NCBI RefSeq assembly: GCF_907163135.1
Contig: NZ_CAJQUA010000001.1
Span: 635,001 to 699,000 of the forward strand
Source: Brachymonas denitrificans
GTDB taxonomy: Bacteria; Pseudomonadota; Gammaproteobacteria; Burkholderiales; Burkholderiaceae_C
Length of the DNA: 64,000 nucleotides
Reading direction: 5' to 3'
The notes under the pieces were generated by a model, which did not search any database, was not told where the DNA came from, and was given only the letters and a program-made list of their open reading frames with translations. Each line of letters opens with the position of its first letter. The first letter of the stretch is position 1. This document shows, in pieces, positions 27,306-36,222 of the stretch. Made by a program: the position numbers and the translations under genes.

Positions 27306-27862
27306 TTGCGCGTCTGCTCGGCCTTGGGCGGCGGAGCCTGGTGGATCAGGTAGGTGCCGGCCAGCACGTCGTGCAGGAACTGGCGCTGCGGCAGTACGCG
27401 GCTGAGCAGGGCCCAGAACACCACCCAGAGCATGAAGGCAGCGGTAGCCAGGCCGGGCGATTCCTGCCAGTGGCGCGTCACCGACAGCACGCCCAGTGGC
27501 GGCAGCACCCAGAGCCAGCTCAGCAGGTAGCGCGCCAGGGCACGCAGCTTGCTGATGGGCTGGCCCAGGCGGTCGACGATGCGGATGTGCCAGGTCTTCA
27601 TGGCCAGGGTGTGGCCCTTGCTCCAGAACCAGACGAAATAGGCGCCCAGCACCAGAAACAGGAAGATCTGATGGCCATGCCGGTTCTGCAGGGCATGGCG
27701 CGTCTGCGTGAGCGCGCTGAACAGGTAGCCGGCCAGGAACACCACGCCGAACAGCAGCATGCCTTCATACAGCCAGCAGGACAGACGGCGCCACAGCGGC
27801 GGAGCCTGCAGCGAGAGCGGGGGAGCCGGCTGGCCGGCGGCGGGAAGGGAGGAGGCGTTCAT
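27290..27862 (-). CDS. RDD-family membrane protein
   Basis: In this 190-residue protein the RDD motif appears in LWRRLSCWLYEGMLLFGVVFLAGYLF, followed by a second span FLFLVLGAYFVWFWSKGHTLAMKTWHIRIVD, a pattern typical of the family, and a third near FMLWVVFWALL. RDD proteins are small inner-membrane proteins of mostly unknown function; some act in ion exchange. A perfect 9-bp inverted repeat (27874-27882 with 27897-27905) lies just before its start and could fold in the 5' leader. Confidence 0.85.
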   Translation of the reverse strand: MNASSLPAAGQPAPPLSLQAPPLWRRLSCWLYEGMLLFGVVFLAGYLFSALTQTRHALQNRHGHQIFLFLVLGAYFVWFWSKGHTLAMKTWHIRIVDRLGQPISKLRALARYLLSWLWVLPPLGVLSVTRHWQESPGLATAAFMLWVVFWALLSRVLPQRQFLHDVLAGTYLIHQAPPPKAEQTRKWWQL

Positions 27863-28342
27863 TCAGGTTCAGGCGCTGGCGCGATGGGCACAAGCTGCGC
27901 CAGCGGGCACAAAACAGGCTGGGCAGAGGACTCGCGCGAGTATAGCGGCACCCGGTGAAACTGCCAGACGATCGGGCGATTGCGGGAATGTTTCCTGCCG
28001 GGGCGGTTTGCGATCCGTGCGTTTCGATGCCCACCCAGGTGCGCACGACGCCCGCACGGCGCAGGTGATCGGGCAGCCCGGCATGCAGACCCATGTCGCA
28101 TCTGCGCATCGCAAGCCGGAGGGCAGCTTGCCCAAGCTCCTGATTTGTAAAAATTTTTCACTTTTGCATTGCAGCAATGCCATAATGACGCTCTGCACAA
28201 CTCATTCGGCAAACGGGTCACTGTCCGGCGCGTTACAAGAAGCGCCCATGGCTTTGGCCTTAAGTCTCGAAGCCATCTCACAAGGATGCCGCCGAGAGGC
28301 ACCCAAGGTTTTTCTGTATAGAAAATCACAAAGGTTCATCAC
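27863..28342 (+). promoter_or_regulatory. 480-base intergenic region, with promoter candidate for ilvI
   Basis: This is the gap between the divergent RDD and ilvI genes. It holds the 9-bp inverted repeat near 27874-27905, and a promoter-like pair TTCACT (28157-28162) and CATAAT (28181-28186), 18 bases apart, pointing at ilvI. The transcript would have a leader of about 150 nt. That leader has short hairpins but no hairpin followed by a T run and no convincing leader peptide. No gene is seen. Confidence 0.5.
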
Positions 28343-30115
28343 ATGGATATCCAACAGAATACGGCTGCAGCAGCCAAGTCTTCCTCTTCCCGCGCTCCCA
28401 TGCTCATGGGCGCCGAAATCCTCATCAAGTGCCTCGAGGCCGAGAACGTCAAGCATCTCTGGGGTTACCCCGGCGGCGCCGTGCTCTACATCTACGACGC
28501 CCTGTACAAGCAGGAAACCATCCAGCACGTGCTGGTGCGTCACGAGCAGGCAGCCGTGCACGCGGCCGACGGTTTTGCCCGTGCCACCGGTGAAGTGGGC
28601 GTGGCGCTGGTCACTTCCGGCCCCGGTCTGACCAACGCTGTCACCGGCATTGCCACCGCCTACATGGACAGCATTCCGCTGGTGGTGATCGCCGGCCAGG
28701 TGCCGACCGGCGCCATCGGCCAGGACGCCTTCCAGGAATGCGACACCGTGGGCATCACGCGCCCGGTGGTCAAGCACAACTTCCTGGTGAAGGATCCCAA
28801 GGACATCCCGAGCGTCGTCAAGCGCGCCTTCCACATCGCGCGCACCGGCCGTCCCGGCCCGGTCGTGATCGATGTGCCCAAGGACGTGTCCTTCCAGAAA
28901 GTGGCCTGGCACGGCTACCCCGAGACGGTTGCCATGCGCTCCTACAACCCGGTGCGCAAGGGCCACGGCGGCCAGATTCGCAAGGCGCTGCAATTGCTGC
29001 TGAACGCCAAGCGTCCCTACATCTACACCGGTGGCGGCGTGCTGCTGGGCAACGCCTGCGACGAACTGCGCACCCTGGTCGATACCCTGGGCGCACCCTG
29101 CACCAGCACGCTGATGGGCCTGGGCGCCTATCCGGCCAGCGATCCGAAATTCCTGGGCATGCTGGGCATGCACGGCACGGTGCAGGCCAACAACGCCATG
29201 CAGCACTGCGACGTGCTGCTGGCCGTGGGCGCCCGTTTCGACGACCGCGTGATCGGCAACCCCAAGCACTTCGCGCAGAATGAGCGCAAGATCATCCATA
29301 TCGACATCGATCCGTCTGTCATCTCCAAGCGCGTCAAGGTCGACGTGCCGATCGTGGGTGACGTGAAGGATGTGCTGGTCGAGCTGCTCAACGCCATCAA
29401 CGAATCCGAAGTCAAGCCCAACCCCGAGGCGGTGGCTCCCTGGTGGGAAACCGTCAACAAGTGGCGCAAGACCGACTGCCTGAAGTACGACCGCGACAAC
29501 AAGGACGTGATCAAGCCGCAGAAAGTGGTCGAGACGCTGTACGAGATGACCAGGGACGACGATTGCTACATCACGTCCGACGTGGGTCAGCACCAGATGT
29601 TCGCGGCGCAGTTCTACCCGTTCAACCGTCCGCGCCGCTGGATCAACTCCGGCGGTCTGGGCACCATGGGCGTGGGCATTCCCTACGCCATGGGCATCAA
29701 GCTGGCCAAGCCGCAGGCCGATGTGTACTGCGTGACGGGCGAAGGCTCGGTGCAGATGAACATCCAGGAACTGTCCACCTGCCTGCAGTACGAAACGCCG
29801 ATCAAGATCGTGGCGCTGAACAACCGCTACCTGGGCATGGTGCGCCAGTGGCAGGAAATCGAATATTCCGGCCGCTACAGCCACAGCTACATGGACGCGC
29901 TGCCCAACTTCGTCAAGCTGGCCGAGGCCTATGGCCACGTGGGCCTGCTGATCGAGGATCCGAAGGATGTGGAACCGGCGCTGCGCGAAGCCAAGAAGCT
30001 GAAGGACCGCACCGTGTTCCTCGACTTCCGCACCGATCCCACCGAGAACGTGTTCCCGATGGTGCAGGCCGGCAAGGGCATCACCGAGATGCTGCTGGGC
30101 TCGGAAGAGCTGTAA
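28343..30115 (+). CDS. ilvI: Acetolactate synthase, large (catalytic) subunit
   Basis: The 590-residue protein has the thiamine-diphosphate enzyme layout: an N-terminal PYR domain with the catalytic Glu in LVRHEQAAVHAADGFARATG, a central FAD-binding region (GGGVLLGNAC), and a C-terminal PP domain where the TPP motif reads GEGSVQMNIQELSTC with a distal NN. Glu instead of Asp in this motif is usual for beta-proteobacterial AHAS. It condenses pyruvate with pyruvate or 2-ketobutyrate, the first common step to Val, Leu and Ile. ilvH follows after 155 bases. Confidence 0.96.
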   Translation: MDIQQNTAAAAKSSSSRAPMLMGAEILIKCLEAENVKHLWGYPGGAVLYIYDALYKQETIQHVLVRHEQAAVHAADGFARATGEVGVALVTSGPGLTNAVTGIATAYMDSIPLVVIAGQVPTGAIGQDAFQECDTVGITRPVVKHNFLVKDPKDIPSVVKRAFHIARTGRPGPVVIDVPKDVSFQKVAWHGYPETVAMRSYNPVRKGHGGQIRKALQLLLNAKRPYIYTGGGVLLGNACDELRTLVDTLGAPCTSTLMGLGAYPASDPKFLGMLGMHGTVQANNAMQHCDVLLAVGARFDDRVIGNPKHFAQNERKIIHIDIDPSVISKRVKVDVPIVGDVKDVLVELLNAINESEVKPNPEAVAPWWETVNKWRKTDCLKYDRDNKDVIKPQKVVETLYEMTRDDDCYITSDVGQHQMFAAQFYPFNRPRRWINSGGLGTMGVGIPYAMGIKLAKPQADVYCVTGEGSVQMNIQELSTCLQYETPIKIVALNNRYLGMVRQWQEIEYSGRYSHSYMDALPNFVKLAEAYGHVGLLIEDPKDVEPALREAKKLKDRTVFLDFRTDPTENVFPMVQAGKGITEMLLGSEEL

Positions 30116-30270
30116 GCCATTTGCCGCCGGGCGCTGCCTGTGCGGGCTGCACGCTCAGCCCGTTCCGGCCCGCCCGGTTGCCCCGAATTTATTTGTCCGA
30201 GTGAATCTATTGCCTGCCAAGCCCGCCGCTTACCGGCTGCGGGGGAGGGCAGCGAAAAGAGGAAACCATC

Positions 30271-30762
30271 ATGAAACACATCATTGCCATCCTGCTGGAG
30301 AACGAAGCCGGCGCGCTGTCGCGCGTGGTGGGCCTGTTCTCTGCCCGCGGCTACAACATCGAGAGCCTGACCGTGGCGCCGACCGAGGACGAGAGCCTGT
30401 CGCGCATGACCATCGAAACCTCCGGCTCCGATGACGTGATCGAGCAGATCACCAAGCATCTGAACCGCCTGATCGAAGTCGTGAAGGTCGTCGACCTGAC
30501 CGAAGGCGCTTACATCGAGCGCGAGCTGATGATGGTGAAGGTGCGCGCCGTCGGCAAGGAGCGCGAGGAGATGAAGCGCATGGCCGACATCTTCCGTGGC
30601 CGCATCATCGACGTCACCGACAAGAGCTACACCATCGAGGTGACCGGCGACAAGAGCAAGAACGATGCCTTCCTGAACGCCATCGAACGCAGCGCCATTC
30701 TGGAAACCGTGCGTACCGGCTCCAGTGGCCTGGGCCGCGGCGAGCGCATCCTGCGCGTCTGA
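30271..30762 (+). CDS. ilvH: Acetolactate synthase, small (regulatory) subunit
   Basis: This 163-residue protein starts MKHIIAILLENEAGALSRVVGLFSARGYNIESLTVAPTEDE-like, the N-terminal ACT domain that binds valine for feedback inhibition, followed by the C-terminal domain (ELMMVKVRAVGKEREEMKRMADIFRGRIIDV) that activates the large subunit. The length equals E. coli IlvH. It lies between ilvI and ilvC in the usual Burkholderiales order. Confidence 0.96.
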   Translation: MKHIIAILLENEAGALSRVVGLFSARGYNIESLTVAPTEDESLSRMTIETSGSDDVIEQITKHLNRLIEVVKVVDLTEGAYIERELMMVKVRAVGKEREEMKRMADIFRGRIIDVTDKSYTIEVTGDKSKNDAFLNAIERSAILETVRTGSSGLGRGERILRV

Positions 30763-30788
30763 GCGTCCTACAATAGACAAGTTTGGCT

Positions 30789-30817
30789 GTCTGCGCCTCG
30801 GTGGGCTCAGCGCAGAC
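30789..30817 (+). other. Perfect 8-bp hairpin between ilvH and ilvC
   Basis: GTCTGCGC (30789-30796) pairs with GCGCAGAC (30810-30817) over a 13-base loop. No T run follows, so it is more likely an RNA-stability or processing element than a terminator. Confidence 0.6.
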
Positions 30818-30843
30818 GGCTTCTATCGGCGAAAGCATCGATT

Positions 30844-30869
30844 GTTCGCCCTGAGCCTTCCGAAGGGCG
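30844..30869 (+). repeat. REP-like palindromic element
   Basis: The stretch contains CGCCCT and AGGGCG as a palindrome around GAGCCTTCCGA. It closely resembles a palindromic intergenic repeat (GTTCGCCCTGAGC... type) seen widely in beta-proteobacterial genomes. This is recognised from memory; its copy number here is unknown. Confidence 0.5.
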
Positions 30870-30888
30870 TTTCGCCACCTTATTCTGA

Positions 30889-31920
<1,032 letters not shown>

Positions 31921-31999
31921 TTGGTTCCTGCGTTGCACGGTCTGCAGATCGTGCACAATACCCATCCTCTGCGGCCCGTGCCGCGGTCGGATGGGCAGC

Positions 32000-32021
32000 A
32001 AAAGCCACTTCGGTGGCTTTT
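32000..32021 (+). terminator. Terminator-like hairpin after ilvC
   Basis: AAAAGCCAC pairs perfectly with GTGGCTTTT across a TTCG tetraloop. The T tract is short but within the stem; it separates ilvIHC from psd. Confidence 0.75.
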
Positions 32022-32077
32022 CGCGTTTCTGCAGCCTCCCTCTGGTGGGGCAGGCACTTTCATGGGATCATTGCACA

Positions 32078-32722
32078 ATGAGCAACAACAACTATCCTCA
32101 CCCCATTCTGGCGCGCGAAGGCTGGCCCTACATCGGTGGCAGCCTGGTCGTGGCGCTGCTGGTGCATGCCGTATTTGGCGGTGGCGCGGCGCTGCCGTTC
32201 TGGCTGATCGCCGCTTTCGTGATCCAGTTCTTCCGCGATCCCGCGCGTCCGATCCCGCAGGATGCCAATGCCGTGCTGTCGCCGGCCGATGGCCGCATCG
32301 TCAAGGTCGAGAAGGTGCGCGATCCCTACGCCGACCGTGATGCGCTGCTGATCAGCGTGTTCATGAACGTGTTCAACGTTCACAGCAACCGTGCGTCGGT
32401 CGACGGCACCGTGACCAAGGTGCAGTATTTCCCCGGTGCCTTTGTCAACGCCGATCTGGACAAGGCGTCGACCGAGAACGAACGCAATGCGGTGGTGATC
32501 GACAGCAATGGCACGACCATCACGCTGGTGCAGGTGGCCGGCCTGATTGCCCGCCGCATCCTGTGCTACGTCAAGCCCGGCGACGTGCTGACGCGCGGCC
32601 AGCGCTACGGTTTCATCCGTTTCGGTTCGCGCGTGGACGTGTACCTGCCGCTCACGGCACAGCCCAAGGTGGCGCCCGGTGACAAGGTGTCCGCCACGAC
32701 CACGATCCTGGCCGTCCTGTAA
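32078..32722 (+). CDS. psd: Phosphatidylserine decarboxylase proenzyme, short form
   Basis: The 214-residue protein starts at ATG 32078. It has an N-terminal membrane stretch ([33 protein letters not shown]) followed by FRDPAR and LSPADGRI, then [15 protein letters not shown]. The self-cleavage site is the Gly-Ser of [11 protein letters not shown]; the Ser becomes the pyruvoyl cofactor. This is the short type found in many beta-proteobacteria. It converts phosphatidylserine to phosphatidylethanolamine and directly precedes pssA, which makes the substrate. Confidence 0.95.
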   Translation: MSNNNYPHPILAREGWPYIGGSLVVALLVHAVFGGGAALPFWLIAAFVIQFFRDPARPIPQDANAVLSPADGRIVKVEKVRDPYADRDALLISVFMNVFNVHSNRASVDGTVTKVQYFPGAFVNADLDKASTENERNAVVIDSNGTTITLVQVAGLIARRILCYVKPGDVLTRGQRYGFIRFGSRVDVYLPLTAQPKVAPGDKVSATTTILAVL

Positions 32723-32780
32723 GATGCAGGTTCGCTGATGCCCTTTCGGGGCATCGTCTGCCGACAACCTCAGGAGCAGC

Positions 32781-33659
32781 ATGGATTTCTCACCCATCGA
32801 CCCGGAACAGGAAGCAATGCACGGCCAACCGGTGCGCAAGCGCCGCAAGGGCATTTACGTGCTGCCCAACCTGTTCACGCTGGCAGCGCTGTTCGGCGGT
32901 TTTTATGCCGTCGTGATGGCCATGAACGGCCGCTTCGACTTGGCCACCATCGGCGTATTTGCCGCCATGGTGCTCGACAGCCTGGACGGGCGCGTGGCGC
33001 GCCTCACGCATACGCAGAGCGCCTTCGGCGAGCAGATGGATTCGCTTTCCGACATGGTGAGCTTCGGTGCCGCGCCGGCGCTGATCGCCTACGAATGGGC
33101 ACTGCGCCCGCTGGGCCGCTGGGGCTGGATTGCCGCCTTTGTCTATTGCGCCTGTGCGGCCTTGCGTCTCGCGCGCTTCAACGTCAACACCGGCGTGGTG
33201 GACAAGCGCTACTTCCAGGGTCTGCCTTCTCCTGCGGCCGCGGCGCTGGTGACCGGCTTCATCTGGCTGACCAACGAGATCATCACCGCCCACCGTGACG
33301 TGCCCTGGTTCAAGAACTTCATCGAGCTGTTCACCGGCGGCGGCATCGTGCGTACCGACCTGTCCTGGTTCATGTTCGCCATCACGCTGCTGGCCGGACT
33401 GACCATGGTGACCAATGTGCCGTACTACAGCTTCAAGGATTTCGGTGGCAAGCGCAGCGTGCCGTTTGCGCTGCTGATCGGTGTGGTGCTGCTGATGGCC
33501 GTGATCAGCATCGAGCCGCCGACCATGCTGTTCCTGCTGTTCGTGCTGTATGCGCTGAGCGGCTATGTGCTGTATGTGTGGCGCAAGGCGACGGGGCAGT
33601 ATGTGAGCATCGTTGCCACATCCACCGATGAGCCTGACGAAAAAGGCCTGCACGATTGA
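32781..33659 (+). CDS. pssA: CDP-diacylglycerol-serine O-phosphatidyltransferase
   Basis: This 292-residue integral membrane protein carries the CDP-alcohol phosphotransferase motif D-G-x2-A-R-x8-G-x3-D-x3-D, readable in DSLDGRVARLTHTQSAFGEQ followed by MDSLSDMVSFG. Seven to eight membrane spans follow. It makes phosphatidylserine from CDP-diacylglycerol and serine. It comes 58 bases after psd, so both ethanolamine-lipid steps are together. A GATGCCC/GGGCATC hairpin lies between them. The leu attenuator starts right after its stop. Confidence 0.95.
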   Translation: MDFSPIDPEQEAMHGQPVRKRRKGIYVLPNLFTLAALFGGFYAVVMAMNGRFDLATIGVFAAMVLDSLDGRVARLTHTQSAFGEQMDSLSDMVSFGAAPALIAYEWALRPLGRWGWIAAFVYCACAALRLARFNVNTGVVDKRYFQGLPSPAAAALVTGFIWLTNEIITAHRDVPWFKNFIELFTGGGIVRTDLSWFMFAITLLAGLTMVTNVPYYSFKDFGGKRSVPFALLIGVVLLMAVISIEPPTMLFLLFVLYALSGYVLYVWRKATGQYVSIVATSTDEPDEKGLHD

Positions 33660-33694
33660 TGCGGCGCCATAAAAACTGTGCTACATTGAATCTC

Positions 33695-33748
33695 ATGAAG
33701 GTTTTTGCACTATCCCTGCTACTGGCTGACGTCCGACGGGCGGGGTAA
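33695..33748 (+). CDS. leu leader peptide (attenuator ORF)
   Basis: A 17-codon frame (MKVFALSLLLADVRRAG) with four leucines in five codons (CTA-TCC-CTG-CTA-CTG), two of them the rare CTA, lies 118 bases before leuA. A strong intrinsic terminator follows 27 bases after its stop. This is the classic arrangement of ribosome-mediated attenuation by leucyl-tRNA supply. The start lacks a strong ribosome site. Confidence 0.8.
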   Translation: MKVFALSLLLADVRRAG

Positions 33749-33775
33749 GTAGCGCGCGCAAAAACCTCTCACACG

Positions 33776-33812
33776 AAGCCCGTTTGCACCTGCAGCGGGC
33801 TTTTTGTTTTTT
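33776..33812 (+). terminator. Attenuator terminator upstream of leuA
   Basis: AAGCCCG (33776-33782) pairs with CGGGCTT (33796-33802) and is followed by a T-rich tract to 33812. The end of the leader ORF contains ACGGGC (33736-33741), complementary to GCCCGT (33778-33783) in the 5' arm, so an antiterminator can form when the ribosome stalls on the Leu codons. A third pairing, AGGTTTTTGC with GCAAAAACCT, folds the rest of the leader. Confidence 0.8.
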
Positions 33813-33866
33813 GCATCGTGGCAGGTGGCAGCGGACCACCAAACTTCATCACCCAAGGGGCTTTCC

Positions 33867-35408
33867 ATGACCGACCAACTCATCATTTTCGATACCACCT
33901 TGCGCGATGGCGAGCAGTCGCCCGGCGCTTCCATGACGCGCGACGAGAAGATCCGCATCGCCCGTCAGCTGGAGCGTCTGCGCGTGGACGTGATCGAGGC
34001 CGGTTTTGCGGCCAGCTCCAACGGCGACTTCGAGTGCGTGCAGGCGATTGCCAACGCCATCAAGGATTCGACCGTGTGCTCGCTGTCGCGCGCCAATGAC
34101 CGCGACATCAGCCGCGCGGCCGAGGCGCTGAAGAACGCCAACCGTGGCCGCATCCACACCTTCATCGCGACCAGCCCGCTGCACATGGAGAAGAAGCTGC
34201 GCATGTCGCCCGAAGAGGTACTGGAGCAGGCCCGCCGTTCGGTGCGCTTTGCGCGCAACCTGATGGCCGATATCGAGTTCAGCGCCGAGGATGGCTACCG
34301 CAGCGACCTGGATTTTCTGGCGCGCGTGTGCGAGGCGGTGATCAACGAGGGTGCCACCACCATCAACATTCCCGACACCGTGGGCTATGCCGTGCCCGAG
34401 CTGTACGGCAATTTCATCAAGAGCCTGCGCGAAAAGGTGCCGAACAGTGACAAGGCGATCTGGAGCGTGCACTGCCACAACGACCTCGGCATGGCCGTGG
34501 CGAACAGCCTGGCCGGCGTGACCATTGGCGGCGCGCGCCAGGTGGAATGCACCATCAACGGCCTGGGCGAGCGCGCCGGCAACTGCTCGCTCGAGGAGGT
34601 GGTGATGGCGGTGAAGACGCGCCGCGACTATTTCGGCCTGAACGTCAACATCGACACGCAGCAGATCGTTGCGGCCAGCCGCATGGTGAGCCAGATCACC
34701 GGTTTCGTGGTGCAGCCGAACAAGGCGGTGGTGGGCGCCAACGCCTTTGCCCATGCCAGCGGCATTCACCAGGATGGCGTGCTGAAGGCGCGCGACACCT
34801 ACGAGATCATGCGTGCCGAGGACGTGGGCTGGAGCGCCAACAAGATCGTGCTGGGCAAGCTCAGCGGCCGCAATGCCTTCAAGCAGCGCCTGCAGGAGCT
34901 GGGCATCGAGCTCGAGAGCGAGGTCGAAATCAACGCCGCCTTTGCCCGCTTCAAGGAACTGGCCGACCGCAAGAGCGAGATTTTCGACGAGGACATCATC
35001 GCGCTGGTGGGCGACGAGAGCGTGACTGCGGAGAAGGAGCAATATGGCCTCGTGTCTCTGGCTCAGCACAGCGAGACCGGCGAGCAGCCGAGCGCGAGCG
35101 TGGTGTTCACCGTGGAAGGCAAGGAAGTGAAGGGCGAGGCGACCGGCAACGGTCCGGTCGATGCCTCACTCAAGGCCATCGAGTCGCACGTGAAGAGCGG
35201 TGCCGAGATGATCCTGTATTCGGTGAACGCCATCAGCGGCAACACCGAAAGCCAGGGCGAGGTGACGGTGCGGCTGCAGCAGGCCGGCCGCATCGTGAAC
35301 GGCGTTGGCGCTGATCCGGATATCGTGGTGGCTTCGGCCAAGGCCTACCTCAGCGCGCTGAACAAGCTGCACAGCAAGGTCGAGCGCGTGCACGCGCAGG
35401 GCGTCTGA
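33867..35408 (+). CDS. leuA: 2-isopropylmalate synthase
   Basis: In this 513-residue protein the catalytic TIM barrel begins [18 protein letters not shown] and has the metal-binding [15 protein letters not shown], with [20 protein letters not shown] and HASGIHQDG, followed by the C-terminal regulatory domain ([14 protein letters not shown]) that binds leucine. It condenses acetyl-CoA with 2-ketoisovalerate. Its expression should be governed by the leader attenuator immediately upstream, in addition to feedback inhibition. It stands apart from leuBCD, as usual for the order. Confidence 0.97.
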   Translation: MTDQLIIFDTTLRDGEQSPGASMTRDEKIRIARQLERLRVDVIEAGFAASSNGDFECVQAIANAIKDSTVCSLSRANDRDISRAAEALKNANRGRIHTFIATSPLHMEKKLRMSPEEVLEQARRSVRFARNLMADIEFSAEDGYRSDLDFLARVCEAVINEGATTINIPDTVGYAVPELYGNFIKSLREKVPNSDKAIWSVHCHNDLGMAVANSLAGVTIGGARQVECTINGLGERAGNCSLEEVVMAVKTRRDYFGLNVNIDTQQIVAASRMVSQITGFVVQPNKAVVGANAFAHASGIHQDGVLKARDTYEIMRAEDVGWSANKIVLGKLSGRNAFKQRLQELGIELESEVEINAAFARFKELADRKSEIFDEDIIALVGDESVTAEKEQYGLVSLAQHSETGEQPSASVVFTVEGKEVKGEATGNGPVDASLKAIESHVKSGAEMILYSVNAISGNTESQGEVTVRLQQAGRIVNGVGADPDIVVASAKAYLSALNKLHSKVERVHAQGV

Positions 35409-35416
35409 TTTGACGC

Positions 35417-35441
35417 GGCCTCCGCTTCGACAGCGGGGGCC
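35417..35441. terminator. Strong hairpin between convergent leuA and gntR genes
   Basis: GGCCTCCGCT pairs with AGCGGGGGCC (10 bp, one G-U) over a 5-base loop. No clear T run follows on either strand, so termination efficiency is uncertain. Confidence 0.5.
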
Positions 35442-35449
35442 GTGTTGAT

Positions 35450-36205
35450 TCATTCCCTGGCGAGCAGCTGGGTTTTCGCGTCCTCGAACCCCGGCAGTGC
35501 TTGGCTGCGCGCCACCTGGCGGATCAGGTCGCAGGTGGTGCGGACATGGGTTTCCAGCGCCAGCGCGGCGCGGGCATCCTGGCGGGCGATGGCGGCGCGG
35601 AAGATGATTTCGTGTTCCTCGTCCACATTGCGCTCGATGGTGTGCTCGGCCACCAGTTGCAGCGTCATGTAGCGGTAGCGCTCGGAGTGGCGGTTGAGCA
35701 GGCCGAGCAGGTACTTGGTCCACGGCGAGTGGTAGCCGGCAATCAGCGCCTCGTGGAAACGCTTGTTGCATTGCTCGAATTGCTGGGTATCTATATGGCC
35801 GCTGCTGTCACGCAGGCTTGTCATCGCATCGTAGGAGTCACGCAGCTCGGCTTCCCAGCGCGCATCGCCGTGCCGGATGGACTGGCGCAGGGCTTCCGTT
35901 TCGAGCAGCACGCGCTGGTTGGTCAGGTCTTCCAGGTCGTCGAGCGAGATCGGACTGACGCGGAAGCCGCGCTGGCCTTCAGCATAGACCAGGGCATCGG
36001 ACACCAGCAGCGACAGCGCCTCGCGCAGCGTACCGGCGCCGACGTCGTAGTCTTCCTTGAGATGCTCCACGCGCAGCTTGTAGCCCGGTGGCAGGCGGCC
36101 CTCGATGATGTCGGCGCGCATGGCTCGGTAGGCTTTTTCGACCAGGGTGCGCGGTGCGGGAGCTTCGGTCTGGGTCAGGTAATGCTGGGAGGCAACGAAA
36201 GTCAT
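35450..36205 (-). CDS. GntR/FadR-family regulator, AphS/PhcS-like
   Basis: This 251-residue protein has an N-terminal winged HTH (VEKAYRAMRADIIEGRLPPGYKLRVEHLKEDYDVGAGTLREALSLLVSDAL) and an all-helical FCD-type effector domain (DLEDLTNQRVLLETEALRQ, FHEALIAGYHSPW, EEHEIIFRAAIARQDARAA). In Comamonas testosteroni a GntR protein at this place (AphS, PhcS) represses the phenol genes. It follows the DmpR-like gene by 17 bases in the same direction, so both regulators share a transcript. It is the best candidate to bind the AATATCGAGAT sites found in front of the regulator gene and both dmp units. Confidence 0.87.
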   Translation of the reverse strand: MTFVASQHYLTQTEAPAPRTLVEKAYRAMRADIIEGRLPPGYKLRVEHLKEDYDVGAGTLREALSLLVSDALVYAEGQRGFRVSPISLDDLEDLTNQRVLLETEALRQSIRHGDARWEAELRDSYDAMTSLRDSSGHIDTQQFEQCNKRFHEALIAGYHSPWTKYLLGLLNRHSERYRYMTLQLVAEHTIERNVDEEHEIIFRAAIARQDARAALALETHVRTTCDLIRQVARSQALPGFEDAKTQLLARE

Positions 36206-36222
36206 GGTGAGGCTCGCTGGCT

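Noticed and set aside
28193-28342. Leader attenuator for ilvI like the one before leuA
   Set aside because: The leader is long enough, but no hairpin with a T run and no short peptide rich in Ile, Val and Leu codons with its own stop could be found.
28249-28342. Alternative upstream start or small gene beginning MALALSLEA before ilvI
   Set aside because: It continues out of frame into ilvI without a stop of its own near the start and without a ribosome binding site; ilvI begins convincingly at 28343.
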